Source of the DNA: Brachybacterium tyrofermentans
GTDB lineage: Bacteria > Actinomycetota > Actinomycetes > Actinomycetales > Dermabacteraceae
Direction of reading: 5' to 3'
Length of the DNA: 38,227 nucleotides
NCBI RefSeq assembly: GCF_014897585.1
Contig: NZ_JABUXW010000033.1
Span: 1 to 38,227, forward strand
Part shown: positions 25,067 through 34,004 of the stretch, one piece after another
How the letters are laid out: the number at the start of each line of letters is the position of its first letter
How positions within the stretch are numbered: position 1 is the first letter of the stretch
The notes under the pieces: generated by a model
The model's input: the letters and a program-made list of their open reading frames with translations, nothing else
The model's database searches: none
Told to the model about the DNA's origin: nothing
Translations under genes and position numbers: made by a program

Positions 25067-25930
25067 TCAGCTCATGTCGTAGGTGATGCGGCGGGCGAAG
25101 TAGCGCTGCTGGATGAGCGTGATGATCACCAGCAGCACGAACAGGATCACCGCGACGGCGCTCGCGCGGCCCAGGCTCGAGGAGGTGAACGCCTCGTGGT
25201 AGACGAGCGAGGCGATGACCTCGGTGCGGTGCTGGGGCCCGCCGCCGGTGAGCGCGAAGACCATGTCGAACACCTGGAAGCTCGCCACCACCTGCGTGAC
25301 CGCGAGGAAGAACGTCGTCGGCCGCAGCAGCGGGATCGTCATGTACCGCATGGTCCGCCAGGGGCCCGCGCCGTCGATCCGCGCCGCCTCGTAGATCGAG
25401 CCGGGGATCCGGGACAGCCCGGCCTGGAAGAACAGCGAGATGTAGCCGACGTTCTGCCAGATCGCCACGAACGCCACCGCGGGCAGCGCGAGGCTCGGGT
25501 CGGTCAGCCACTCGATCCGCACGCCGAGGATCTGGTTCAGCGCGCCGACCGATGGCTGGAAGATCCACTTCCACACCACGCCGAGGGCGAGCGGCGCGCA
25601 CACCCACGGGATCACCACGATCACCCGCACGATCGCCGAGCCCGGCAGCGCCCGCACCAGCTGCGAGGCGAGCGCCAGCCCGAGGGCGAGCGACACCGGC
25701 ACCGAGATCAGCGTGAACAGGGCGGTGACGATCAGGGAGTTCAGCAGCGCCCCGTCGGCCAGCAGCGAGGCGTAGTTGTCCAGGCCGATGAAGTCGCGCG
25801 TGCCCAGCAGGTCCCAGCGGAACAGCGAGACCACGAAGGCGAGCAGCACCGGCAGGATCAGGAAGGCGGTCACGCCGATCAGGCTGGGCGCGATCAGCAG
25901 CCATCCCAGCAGGGGCCGACGGGCATTCAT
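25067..25930 (-). CDS. Carbohydrate ABC transporter permease (MalF-like)
   Basis: 287 residues with six membrane helices, first gene of the operon. Family marks: LLIAPSLIGVTAFLILPVLL as first helix, DFIGLDNYASLL after it, the EAA loop SIYEAARIDGAGPWRTMRYM at about 190-209, and the FALTGGGPQHRTEV motif between helices 4 and 5, which is typical of MalF/UgpA-type subunits. GAGGGGAGAG lies directly before the ATG. Upstream is a 415-bp gap shared with the divergent NAD+ synthetase gene. Substrate cannot be read from the permease. Confidence 0.93.
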   Translation of the reverse strand: MNARRPLLGWLLIAPSLIGVTAFLILPVLLAFVVSLFRWDLLGTRDFIGLDNYASLLADGALLNSLIVTALFTLISVPVSLALGLALASQLVRALPGSAIVRVIVVIPWVCAPLALGVVWKWIFQPSVGALNQILGVRIEWLTDPSLALPAVAFVAIWQNVGYISLFFQAGLSRIPGSIYEAARIDGAGPWRTMRYMTIPLLRPTTFFLAVTQVVASFQVFDMVFALTGGGPQHRTEVIASLVYHEAFTSSSLGRASAVAVILFVLLVIITLIQQRYFARRITYDMS

Positions 25931-25999
25931 CGGCTCTCCCCTCGAGGTGCGGACTGGCGAAGATTCACCAGGTCACGGTATAGCAGGTGAGGGCCGGAC

Positions 26000-26103
26000 G
26001 GCAGGCGGGGCACAGGACAGCGGGTGCGGCACGAGCGGGGGCGCGGCACGGACGACGGGCGGCGGGCGCGGCACGGCCGGCAGGTGGGGCACAGGACAGC
26101 GGG
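26000..26103. repeat. 25-bp direct repeat, two copies
   Basis: GGCAGGYGGGGCACAGGACA followed by GCGGG occurs at 26000-26024 and 26079-26103 with a single mismatch. The intervening sequence has further GCGCGGCACG repeats. Confidence 0.75.
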
Positions 26104-26333
26104 CGGGGCAGGGGATGACGGGGACCCCGGCCCGACGCGCACGGGCCGGGAGGAGCACGAGGTGGCTATATCGCCATCTCACATCGCCATCGGCCCGTCC
26201 GTGTCGTCCGCGCCGTCGGCCCGTCCGCCCGCGACTCCCGCCCTCCCTGCGCCGTCCACCCGCGACGCCGGCCCCGCCTGCGACCGTCCGCGCCGCCCGG
26301 TGGTGATCGCCGTCCCGGGGCCCGCTGCTCGAT

Positions 26334-26339
26334 TACGCT
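26334..26339 (+). promoter_or_regulatory. -10 box of a probable leaderless nadE promoter
   Basis: TACGCT ends 6 nt before the ATG at 26346 and no Shine-Dalgarno is present. Confidence 0.45.
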
Positions 26340-26345
26340 CGTCCC

Positions 26346-28529
<2,184 letters not shown>

Positions 28530-28538
28530 GCCAATCAC

Positions 28539-28600
28539 GATCCATCCGTGCGTTCCCTGCGTCTGGGAGCTGCCAGATGCAGGTATTGCACGGATGGATC
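28539..28600. repeat. 62-bp palindromic repeat, copy 1
   Basis: Hairpin with three stacked stems: GATCCATCCGTGC arms, CCTGC/GCAGG, and TCTGG/CCAGA around a GAGCTG loop. It starts 10 nt after the NAD+ synthetase stop. Identity to copy 2 is 59 of 62; similarity continues 6 nt further (CTGGGG). The upper part of the outer stem has a G-T wobble and one T-T mismatch. Confidence 0.85.
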
Positions 28601-28617
28601 CTGGGGCGCGCCGAGAT

Positions 28618-28659
28618 TGAGACCGAGGTTTCCGGCGGCTGAACCGCCGCAAGGTCTCA
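28618..28659. repeat. Hairpin between the two palindromic repeats
   Basis: TGAGACC / GGTCTCA outer arms (7 bp) and CGGCGG / CCGCCG inner arms (6 bp) around a short loop. The sequence differs from the flanking 62-bp repeats. Confidence 0.65.
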
Positions 28660-28750
28660 CCGACAACGCCCCGCCGGCTCCGTCCCGCCGACATCGCCCC
28701 GCTGGCCCCGTCCCGCCGGCCCCCTCCCCTCTGACAGGCCAGGGCTGAAG

Positions 28751-28812
28751 GATCCATCCGTGCGTTCCCTGCGTCTGGGAGCTGCCAGATGCAGGTAACG
28801 CACGGATGGATG
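28751..28812. repeat. 62-bp palindromic repeat, copy 2
   Basis: Same design as copy 1. Here the outer stem is 15 perfect base pairs (28752-28766 with 28797-28811), since two bases that are unpaired or wobble in copy 1 are AC here and restore pairing. Ends 128 nt before the stop of the convergent permease gene. Confidence 0.85.
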
Positions 28813-28816
28813 CTGG

Positions 28817-28861
28817 GGTGGCGGTGACCGGGCGGTGGCGGTGACCGGGCGGTGGCGGTGA
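28817..28861. repeat. 17-bp tandem repeat, about 2.6 units
   Basis: GGTGGCGGTGACCGGGC at 28817-28833 and 28834-28850, then a partial third unit. Non-coding, just right of palindromic copy 2. The rest of the gap to the permease stop (28862-28939) shows nothing clear. Confidence 0.8.
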
Positions 28862-28939
28862 GCGCCGCGGCGGTGGCCGGTCCTGCCAGCTGCGGTGGTC
28901 TCCCGGCGGTCGGAATCGCCGGCAGACCTTCCGGTCGAC

Positions 28940-29824
28940 CTACTTCACCGCGCCCATCGACAGGCCGCGCACCAGCTGCTTCTGCGCGATCCAGCCGGCG
29001 AGGACCACCGGCAGCGAGGCCAGCACCGAGGCGGCGGAGAGCCGGGCGAGGAACTGGCCCTCCGAGGTCATCGTCGACATGAGGAAGATCGGCACGGTCG
29101 CGGCGTTCGCGGCGGTGAGGTTCAGGGCGAAGAAGAACTCGTTCCAGGCGAAGATCACGCAGATCAGCGCGGTGGCGGCGACGCCCGGCGCGACCATCGG
29201 CAGCAGCACCGTGCGCATGGTGCGCAGCAGCGAGGCCCCGTCGATCGACGCCGCCTCGAGCACCTCGCCGGGCACCTCGAGGAAGAACGAGCGCATCATC
29301 CACACCGCGATCGGGAGGTTCATCGCCGTGTACAGCACGATGAGGGTGAGGATGTTGTCGAGCATCCGGATCTGGCCCGCGATCACGTAGATCGGCATGA
29401 TCACCGCGACCACCGGCAGCATCTTCGTGGAGATGAAGAAGAACAGGAAGTCCTGCGTGCGCTTCACCGGCCGGATGCTCACCGCGTAGGCGGCGGGCAC
29501 CGCGAGCACCAGCACGAGCAGCGTCGAGCCGACGGTCGCGATCATCGAGTTCAGCAGGTACGAACCCGCCCCGGAGGAGCCGATGATCGAGGCGTACTGG
29601 TCCAGCGTGGGCGTGAAGAAGAAGGTGGGCGGGTTCGAGGCCGCCTGGCTCTCCTGCTTGAAGCTGGTCAGCACCATCCACGCCACCGGGGCGAAGAAGA
29701 TCAGGCCGGCCGCCCAGGCCAGGATGGTCAGCAGGATTCCGCCGGTCCTGCCCTGGGCTCGGCGCGGGCGGATCGGTGCAGCGGAGCGCGTCCGGTGCGG
29801 GGCATCAGCGGTGGCGGTGCTCAT
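28940..29824 (-). CDS. Carbohydrate/polyol ABC transporter permease (MalG-like)
   Basis: 294 residues, six membrane helices after a polar 25-residue start. The EAA loop is EVLEAASIDGASLLRTMRTV at about 183-202, and the protein ends QKQLVRGLSMGAVK, the typical MalG-type C-terminus (QKxxxxGxxxGAVK). It is last in the operon lipoprotein-permease-permease. Its ATG overlaps the stop of an 18-codon ORF (ATGA), which in turn overlaps the stop of the upstream permease gene. The nearby mannitol dehydrogenase gene and shared operator-like sites suggest a sugar alcohol as cargo, as in the SmoEFG/MtlEFG systems (inference). No ATPase gene is linked. Confidence 0.93.
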   Translation of the reverse strand: MSTATADAPHRTRSAAPIRPRRAQGRTGGILLTILAWAAGLIFFAPVAWMVLTSFKQESQAASNPPTFFFTPTLDQYASIIGSSGAGSYLLNSMIATVGSTLLVLVLAVPAAYAVSIRPVKRTQDFLFFFISTKMLPVVAVIMPIYVIAGQIRMLDNILTLIVLYTAMNLPIAVWMMRSFFLEVPGEVLEAASIDGASLLRTMRTVLLPMVAPGVAATALICVIFAWNEFFFALNLTAANAATVPIFLMSTMTSEGQFLARLSAASVLASLPVVLAGWIAQKQLVRGLSMGAVK

Positions 29825-29877
29825 GACTCCGTCCCCTTCCGGTCTGTCCTCACGGGTCGTCGACGAAGGATGCTCAT
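29821..29877 (-). CDS. 18-codon ORF coupling two permease genes
   Basis: Reads [18 protein letters not shown]. The ATG overlaps the TGA of the upstream permease by four bases (ATGA) and has AAGGAG five nt upstream, a better ribosome-binding site than that of the next gene. Its own TGA overlaps the ATG of the downstream permease in the same ATGA way. It could be a translated coupling peptide that hands ribosomes from one permease to the next, or a chance open frame in a 49-nt spacer. The product would be very basic (six Arg or Lys in the middle ten residues). Confidence 0.4.
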   Translation of the reverse strand: MSILRRRPVRTDRKGTES

Positions 29878-30854
29878 GACTGCTCCTTGGAGTTGATGCT
29901 GGTGAAGATCAGGCGCAGCGCGAAGGTCGCGATCACGATCGTGGCGATCACGGTGACCACGCCCATCGCGGCGGACTGCCCGATGTCGAAGCCGAGGAAC
30001 GCGCGCTGGTAGATGTAGAACGGCAGGTTGGCGCTCGCGGTGCCCGGGCCGCCCGCGGTCATGAGGTAGATCTGGTCGAAGGTGTTCACGACGTAGATCG
30101 CGCCCAGGAGCACCGACAGCTCGAGGTAGAACCGCAGGTGGGGCAGGGTGATGTGCACGAAGGTCTTGCCCGGGCCGGCGCCGTCCATCGAGGCGGCCTC
30201 GAGCACGTCGCCGGTCTGGGACTGCAGGCCCGCCAGGAGCAGCAGCATCATGAACGGCGTCCACTGCCACACCAGCGCGATGATGATCGAGACCATCGGG
30301 AACTGACTCGTCCAGTCCACCGGAGAGATCCCGACGGTCCCGATCAGCCAGTTGACCAGCCCGTACGTCGGATCGAACATCGAGATCGACCACAGCATCG
30401 CCCCGGCCACCGGCATGATGAGGAACGGCGTGATCAGCAGGGTGCGGATGAAGCCGCGCCCGAAGAACTTCCGATCCAGCAGCAGCGCCAGGCCCAGCCC
30501 CAGCAGGAGCGAGACGACCACGCAGCCCAGCGTGAACAGGATCGAGTTCAGTGCCGCGGTGCGGAACGTGGAGTCGACGAAGATGTCGAGGTAGTTGCGC
30601 AGTCCCACGAACTTCTCGCCCTCGGGGCGCAGCAGGTTGCGTGAGCGCAGCGAGTACCAGATCGTCAGCAGGAACGGGATCTGGGTGCAGATGACCACGA
30701 ACAGGAAGGCGGGCATCAGCGGGAGCCGACGCCGCCAGGCCTCGGCCTTCGAGTACTCGCCGTCGTGCGGGGCACGGTCGCGCGGCTTCTGGGCCGACGA
30801 GGTGCGCGGTGCGTCCGGTCCGCGGCCGACGGGGGTGTCAGTGGCTGTGCTCAT
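29874..30854 (-). CDS. Carbohydrate/polyol ABC transporter permease (MalF-like)
   Basis: 326 residues. A polar N-terminal stretch of about 45 residues is followed by six membrane helices; [20 protein letters not shown] is the first. The EAA loop is [20 protein letters not shown] at about 220-239, and [20 protein letters not shown] is the expected motif after it. The ATG at 30854 is chosen for its GGAGAGG Shine-Dalgarno and because homology starts here; the open frame extends upstream through the tandem repeat into the binding-protein gene. The distance to the upstream stop is 107 nt, much of it a 9-bp tandem repeat. Confidence 0.93.
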   Translation of the reverse strand: MSTATDTPVGRGPDAPRTSSAQKPRDRAPHDGEYSKAEAWRRRLPLMPAFLFVVICTQIPFLLTIWYSLRSRNLLRPEGEKFVGLRNYLDIFVDSTFRTAALNSILFTLGCVVVSLLLGLGLALLLDRKFFGRGFIRTLLITPFLIMPVAGAMLWSISMFDPTYGLVNWLIGTVGISPVDWTSQFPMVSIIIALVWQWTPFMMLLLLAGLQSQTGDVLEAASMDGAGPGKTFVHITLPHLRFYLELSVLLGAIYVVNTFDQIYLMTAGGPGTASANLPFYIYQRAFLGFDIGQSAAMGVVTVIATIVIATFALRLIFTSINSKEQS

Positions 30855-30880
30855 CGGTCCCTCTCCTCCCGCTCTGTTCT

Positions 30881-30934
30881 GGTGCTCTTGGTGCTCTTGG
30901 TGCTCTTGGTGCTCTTGGTGCTCTTGGTGCTCTC
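30881..30934. repeat. 9-bp tandem repeat (six units) in the polyol operon
   Basis: GGTGCTCTT five times, then GGTGCTCTC, lies between the binding-protein stop (30962) and the permease start (30854). Non-coding in the chosen gene model; the unit is a multiple of three, so copy-number change alters spacing but not frame. Confidence 0.95.
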
Positions 30935-30961
30935 GGTTCGTCGTCGCGAGGTCGTCATCGT

Positions 30962-32488
30962 TCAGCCCTCCCAGCCGTAGGTGCGGGCGACCGATTCGGC
31001 GAACCCTTGGGACTGCTTCAGCGCCTCGTCGACGCTCTTCTGCCCGGCGATCGCGGCGGAGAACTGCTGGCCCACGCGCGTGCCGAGGTCCTGGAACTCG
31101 GGGATGACCACGTTCTGGAGCCCGTCGTACGGGACCTCCACGGTCATCGAGTTCTCCTGCGTCGAGTTCTCCATCGAGTCGAGCGTGGGCTTCGCGTAGT
31201 TCTTCGAGAGCTCCGCGTACTCGGGGATCTCGTAGGTGGACAGGCGGGAGCCGGGCGGGAGCGCCTCCCAGCCCACCTCGTTGCCCACGAGCTGGAAGTA
31301 GTCGGGATGGGTCATCCAGGCGATGAACTCCCAGGCCGCGTCCTTCTTCTGACTGGTCTCGGGGATCGCGAGAGCCCACGAGTACAGCCAGCCGGCGTAG
31401 GGCGTCTCGAGCGTCGGCCCCAGGGCGTAGCCGGTCTTGCCGACCACGGTGGAGGAATCGGGGTTCTCCACGCCGGAGACCATGGAGGAGGCGTCGAACC
31501 ACATGGCGGCGTTGCCCTGGCTGAACCGGGTGAGGCACTCGCCGAAGCCGGAGGTGGCGGCGCCGGGCTGCCCGTAGGAGCGCAACGTGTCCACGTACAT
31601 CGAGACAGCGTCGTGCACCTCGGGTGAGCTCAGCTGCGGGGCCCAGTCCATGTCGAACCAGCAGCCGCCGAAGGTGTTGATGACCGTGCTCATCGGCGCG
31701 AGGTTCTCGCCCCAGCCGGCCAGACCGCGCAGCGCGATGCCGCTCATGCCGGCGTCGGGGTCGTGCAGGGTCGAGGCGAAGTCGCGCACGTCGTCCCAGC
31801 TGGGGTGCTCCGGCATCGTCAGACCCGCCTCATCGAACAGGTCCTGGCGGTACACGAGGAACGCGCTCTCGCCGTAGAAGGGCACCGAGTACATGGAGCC
31901 GTCCACGGTGAGAGCGTCCTTGATGGTGGGCACGAAGTCGTCCGGCGCGTAGCCATCGGTTTTCGCGATGTAGGGCTCGAGGTCGGTGAGCCAGCCGTTG
32001 GGCGCCCACAGCGGGGTCTCGTAGTTGGAGATCATCACGACGTCGAACTCGCCGCCGCCGGAGGCGACCGACGCGGTGATCTTCGCGCGCGCCTCGTTCT
32101 CGGGCAGGGACACGAACTGCACGTCGATGTCGGGGTGCTTCTGCGTGAAGTCGTCGATGAGGCTGATGGCGTCCTGCATCTGCGGGTTCGAGACGATCGC
32201 GACGACGATCGACTCCTTGCCGCCGCCACCGGAGCCGCAGCCGGCCAGGGCTGCGGCGCCGAGCCCGGCGGTGAGGCCGGCGCCCAGGACAGTGCGACGG
32301 CTGGGGCGTATCGCTGCAGGTGCAGGTGCAGGTGCAGGTGCAGGTGCAGGTGCAGGTGCAGGTGCAAATGCAGGTACGGGTGCGGTTACGGGTGTGGGCG
32401 CGGTCGTGGCGGAGCCCGGGGGCCGAGGCGGGCTTCCGGGTCGGGCCTGTCGTGCCGCGCGGGGCGGTCGTGGTCGGAGGTGTCCCAT
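30962..32488 (-). CDS. ABC transporter substrate-binding lipoprotein (polyol/sugar type)
   Basis: 508 residues. Mature part is a family 1 solute-binding protein ([60 protein letters not shown], and [11 protein letters not shown] in the second lobe), similar in style to polyol binders such as SmoE/MtlE. The signal region is [10 protein letters not shown] with twin Arg at 64-65 and lipobox LAGC with Cys84, so Tat export and lipid anchoring are likely. Before it lies a 60-residue Pro/Ala-rich extension with an (Ala-Pro)n run at 42-57 encoded by a 6-bp DNA repeat. The ATG at 32488 has GAGGAG eight nt upstream and I see no later start before the signal, so the extension should be translated. First gene of the operon, divergent from the SorC regulator. 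Confidence 0.92.
   Translation of the reverse strand: MGHLRPRPPRAARQARPGSPPRPPGSATTAPTPVTAPVPAFAPAPAPAPAPAPAPAPAAIRPSRRTVLGAGLTAGLGAAALAGCGSGGGGKESIVVAIVSNPQMQDAISLIDDFTQKHPDIDVQFVSLPENEARAKITASVASGGGEFDVVMISNYETPLWAPNGWLTDLEPYIAKTDGYAPDDFVPTIKDALTVDGSMYSVPFYGESAFLVYRQDLFDEAGLTMPEHPSWDDVRDFASTLHDPDAGMSGIALRGLAGWGENLAPMSTVINTFGGCWFDMDWAPQLSSPEVHDAVSMYVDTLRSYGQPGAATSGFGECLTRFSQGNAAMWFDASSMVSGVENPDSSTVVGKTGYALGPTLETPYAGWLYSWALAIPETSQKKDAAWEFIAWMTHPDYFQLVGNEVGWEALPPGSRLSTYEIPEYAELSKNYAKPTLDSMENSTQENSMTVEVPYDGLQNVVIPEFQDLGTRVGQQFSAAIAGQKSVDEALKQSQGFAESVARTYGWEG
32317..32364. repeat. 6-bp tandem repeat (eight perfect units) inside the lipoprotein gene
   Basis: CAGGTG eight times (plus strand), followed by degenerate units to about 32400. 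On the coding (minus) strand it gives alternating Ala-Pro codons in the extension before the signal peptide. Confidence 0.95.
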
Positions 32489-32720
32489 GCGCTGTTCTCC
32501 TCTGAACGGCTGAGGCTGGACGGGCCCTGAGATGGGGAGGGGCTCGCGTCGTGGCCGCTGTAGAACGGTGGGTCCGGCGGGTCCTGCGTGACCCTGAACT
32601 GCTCAGGGCAGGTCCTGAGCTGTCCCGGGTGTCCGGGGCTGTCTCAGGAGGGGCCGACAGTGGCCCGCTGGGATGGTGTGCCTCGGCAACGGTGCCGTGC
32701 ACTCATATGATCGCTGAATA
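32489..32720 (-). promoter_or_regulatory. Long structured leader of the polyol ABC operon
   Basis: If transcription starts in the operator region, the leader is over 200 nt. It holds three successive inverted repeats: GGGCC/GGCCC (32651-32666), TCCTGAG/CTCAGGA (32613-32649) and CCCTGA/TCAGGG (32592-32608). No coding function or known riboswitch family is recognised. Confidence 0.4.
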
Positions 32721-32766
32721 TTGCTCAACTGAGAGTGAGCGTAGTCATATACGCTCAGGTGAGCAA
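32721..32766. promoter_or_regulatory. Putative SorC operator and divergent promoter region
   Basis: Outer arms TTGCTCAACTGAG (32721-32733) and CTCAGGTGAGCAA (32754-32766) pair at 12 of 13 positions. An overlapping perfect repeat TGAGCGTA / TACGCTCA spans 32736-32757. The outer TTGCTC ends could serve as -35 boxes in both directions; on the minus strand TACGCT follows at 17 nt. Half-sites TGAGC/GCTCA recur at 33922-33951. Confidence 0.6.
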
Positions 32767-32815
32767 CAGTCCGCGAGCAGATGTTCACGACGTGAGATCT
32801 TGGAGGAGGGTTCCC

Positions 32816-33799
32816 ATGGCGCACCACGGCACGATGTCGGACGGGGAGCCGCAGGTCGGCACGGAGGTCGAGGTGCCCCCGACGGCCCTGCTCAAGGTCC
32901 AGCTCGCCACCGGATATTTTGTGGACGGCCAGTCCAAGGTCGAGCTCGCCCGCCGCCATCGGCTGTCCCGGTTCCAGGTGGCCCGACTGCTCGACGAAGC
33001 GCGCGACGAGGGCATCGTGCGCATCGAGATCGTCGACCCGACGGCCGCCGGACGCACCCACGCGCAGCTCGCGCAGCGCCTCGGGATCTCCTCGGTGACC
33101 ATTGCCGCGTCCCGCCCGGGCGAGCCGATGCGGGATGCGGTCGCCCGCCAGGTGGCACGCCTGCTGCCGGTCGCCCTGCGTGAGGGCGGCCGTCTCGGAG
33201 TCGCGTGGTCGCGCACCCTCATGCATCTGCCGGACCACCTCGGCGCGCTGCCCCCGGCGGACGTCGTCCAGCTCGTCGGCCCGCTCAGCGCGCCCGGCTT
33301 CTCCACCGCCCTGTCCTCGGCGCTCGTGCACACCCTCGGCGCCCGGGCCGGCGGTCGGGTCTGGGCCCTGCCCACCCCGCTCATCGTCGACTCCGCCCAG
33401 GTCGCTTCGTCACTGCGAGCCATGGAGGAGGTGCGCACCGCACTCGATGCGGCCGACGACCTCGACGTCGCCGTGGTCTCCATCGGTGCCTGGGCCGCCG
33501 GCGCCTCGACGCTCTGGGCGCGGCTCGGGGCCGACGAGCAGCGCCGTGCGCACGACGCCGGCGTCGTCGCCGAGGTGTGCGGGATCCTCCTGGACGGCTC
33601 TGGGGCGGTGTGGCACTCCGCGATGGAGGATCGTGTGATCGGCGTGCGGGCCGACCAGCTGCGACGCGCCCGGGTGATCGCTGCGGCGCCCGCCGTCGGC
33701 CGCCCCGAAGCGGTCGTCGCCGCCGCCCGCTCCGGTCTCGTCGACGACATCGTGCTCGCCCCCGAGCTCGCCGACCAGGTCGCCGCGCTGCTCGGGTGA
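32816..33799 (+). CDS. SorC-family sugar-binding transcriptional regulator
   Basis: 327 residues. The N-terminal helix-turn-helix lies at about 30-60 (DGQSKVELARRHRLSRFQVA), and the C-terminal 250 residues are a SorC-type sugar-phosphate binding domain (GRLGVAWSRTLMHL, DVVQLVGPLSAP, VVSIGAWAAGASTLW, AVVAAARSGLVDDIVLAPEL near the end). Such proteins are oligomeric repressors or activators released by a phosphorylated sugar or sugar alcohol. The ATG at 32816 has GGAGGAGG six nt upstream; the frame is open upstream without similarity. It is divergent from the polyol ABC operon and upstream of the mannitol dehydrogenase gene. The TGAGC/GCTCA palindromes on both sides of this gene are its most likely targets. 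Confidence 0.93.
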   Translation: MAHHGTMSDGEPQVGTEVEVPPTALLKVQLATGYFVDGQSKVELARRHRLSRFQVARLLDEARDEGIVRIEIVDPTAAGRTHAQLAQRLGISSVTIAASRPGEPMRDAVARQVARLLPVALREGGRLGVAWSRTLMHLPDHLGALPPADVVQLVGPLSAPGFSTALSSALVHTLGARAGGRVWALPTPLIVDSAQVASSLRAMEEVRTALDAADDLDVAVVSIGAWAAGASTLWARLGADEQRRAHDAGVVAEVCGILLDGSGAVWHSAMEDRVIGVRADQLRRARVIAAAPAVGRPEAVVAAARSGLVDDIVLAPELADQVAALLG

Positions 33800-33921
33800 A
33801 GGGTGGGGCTCCGCTCGCCGCTCGCCGCTCGACGCTGGCAGCCCGCCGCTCGCCGCTCGCCGCCTTCACCTGGGCGTCGTCGTCTCTCTGTGTCCCGATC
33901 GTCGGCGCTCAGTCGATTCGA

Positions 33922-33951
33922 TCAGATGAGCGTCAACCCCTGCTCATCTGA
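33922..33951. promoter_or_regulatory. Putative SorC operator upstream of mannitol dehydrogenase
   Basis: TCAGATGAGC and GCTCATCTGA are perfect 10-bp arms around 10 nt. It covers the position expected for the -35 of a promoter with -10 TATCGT at 33964-33969. The rest of the 205-bp gap has CGCCGCTCG repeats (33812-33875) and nothing else clear. Confidence 0.65.
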
Positions 33952-33963
33952 CGCGGGAGTGTG

Positions 33964-33969
33964 TATCGT
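33964..33969 (+). promoter_or_regulatory. -10 box of the mannitol dehydrogenase promoter
   Basis: TATCGT, 35 nt before the ATG at 34005. The putative operator lies directly upstream, so bound regulator would block or recruit polymerase. Confidence 0.4.
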
Positions 33970-34004
33970 CAGTGCTCCGAGCACTCGCCGACGAAGGATG
34001 AGCC

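Larger units (their letters stand above)
25931..26345. other. 415-bp divergent gap with a 25-bp direct repeat, a hairpin and operator-like sites
   Basis: No gene supported. TATACC on the minus strand (near 25977-25982) could be the -10 of the sugar operon. An almost exact 25-bp repeat lies at 26000-26024 and 26079-26103. CCGGCCCG / CGGGCCGG (26127-26149) forms an 8-bp hairpin. A near-palindrome centred on CTATATCG (26160-26179, AGGTGGC / GCCATCT) is AT-rich and operator-like. The last 15 bp hold the NAD+ synthetase -10 box. Confidence 0.5.

Noticed and set aside
28539..28812. The two palindromic repeats as a CRISPR array
   Set aside because: Only two copies, 150 bp apart, each a self-contained long hairpin, and no cas genes nearby.
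30881..30934. The 9-bp repeat as a phase-variation switch by frameshift
   Set aside because: The unit is a multiple of three and lies outside the chosen coding sequences, so copy change cannot switch a frame.
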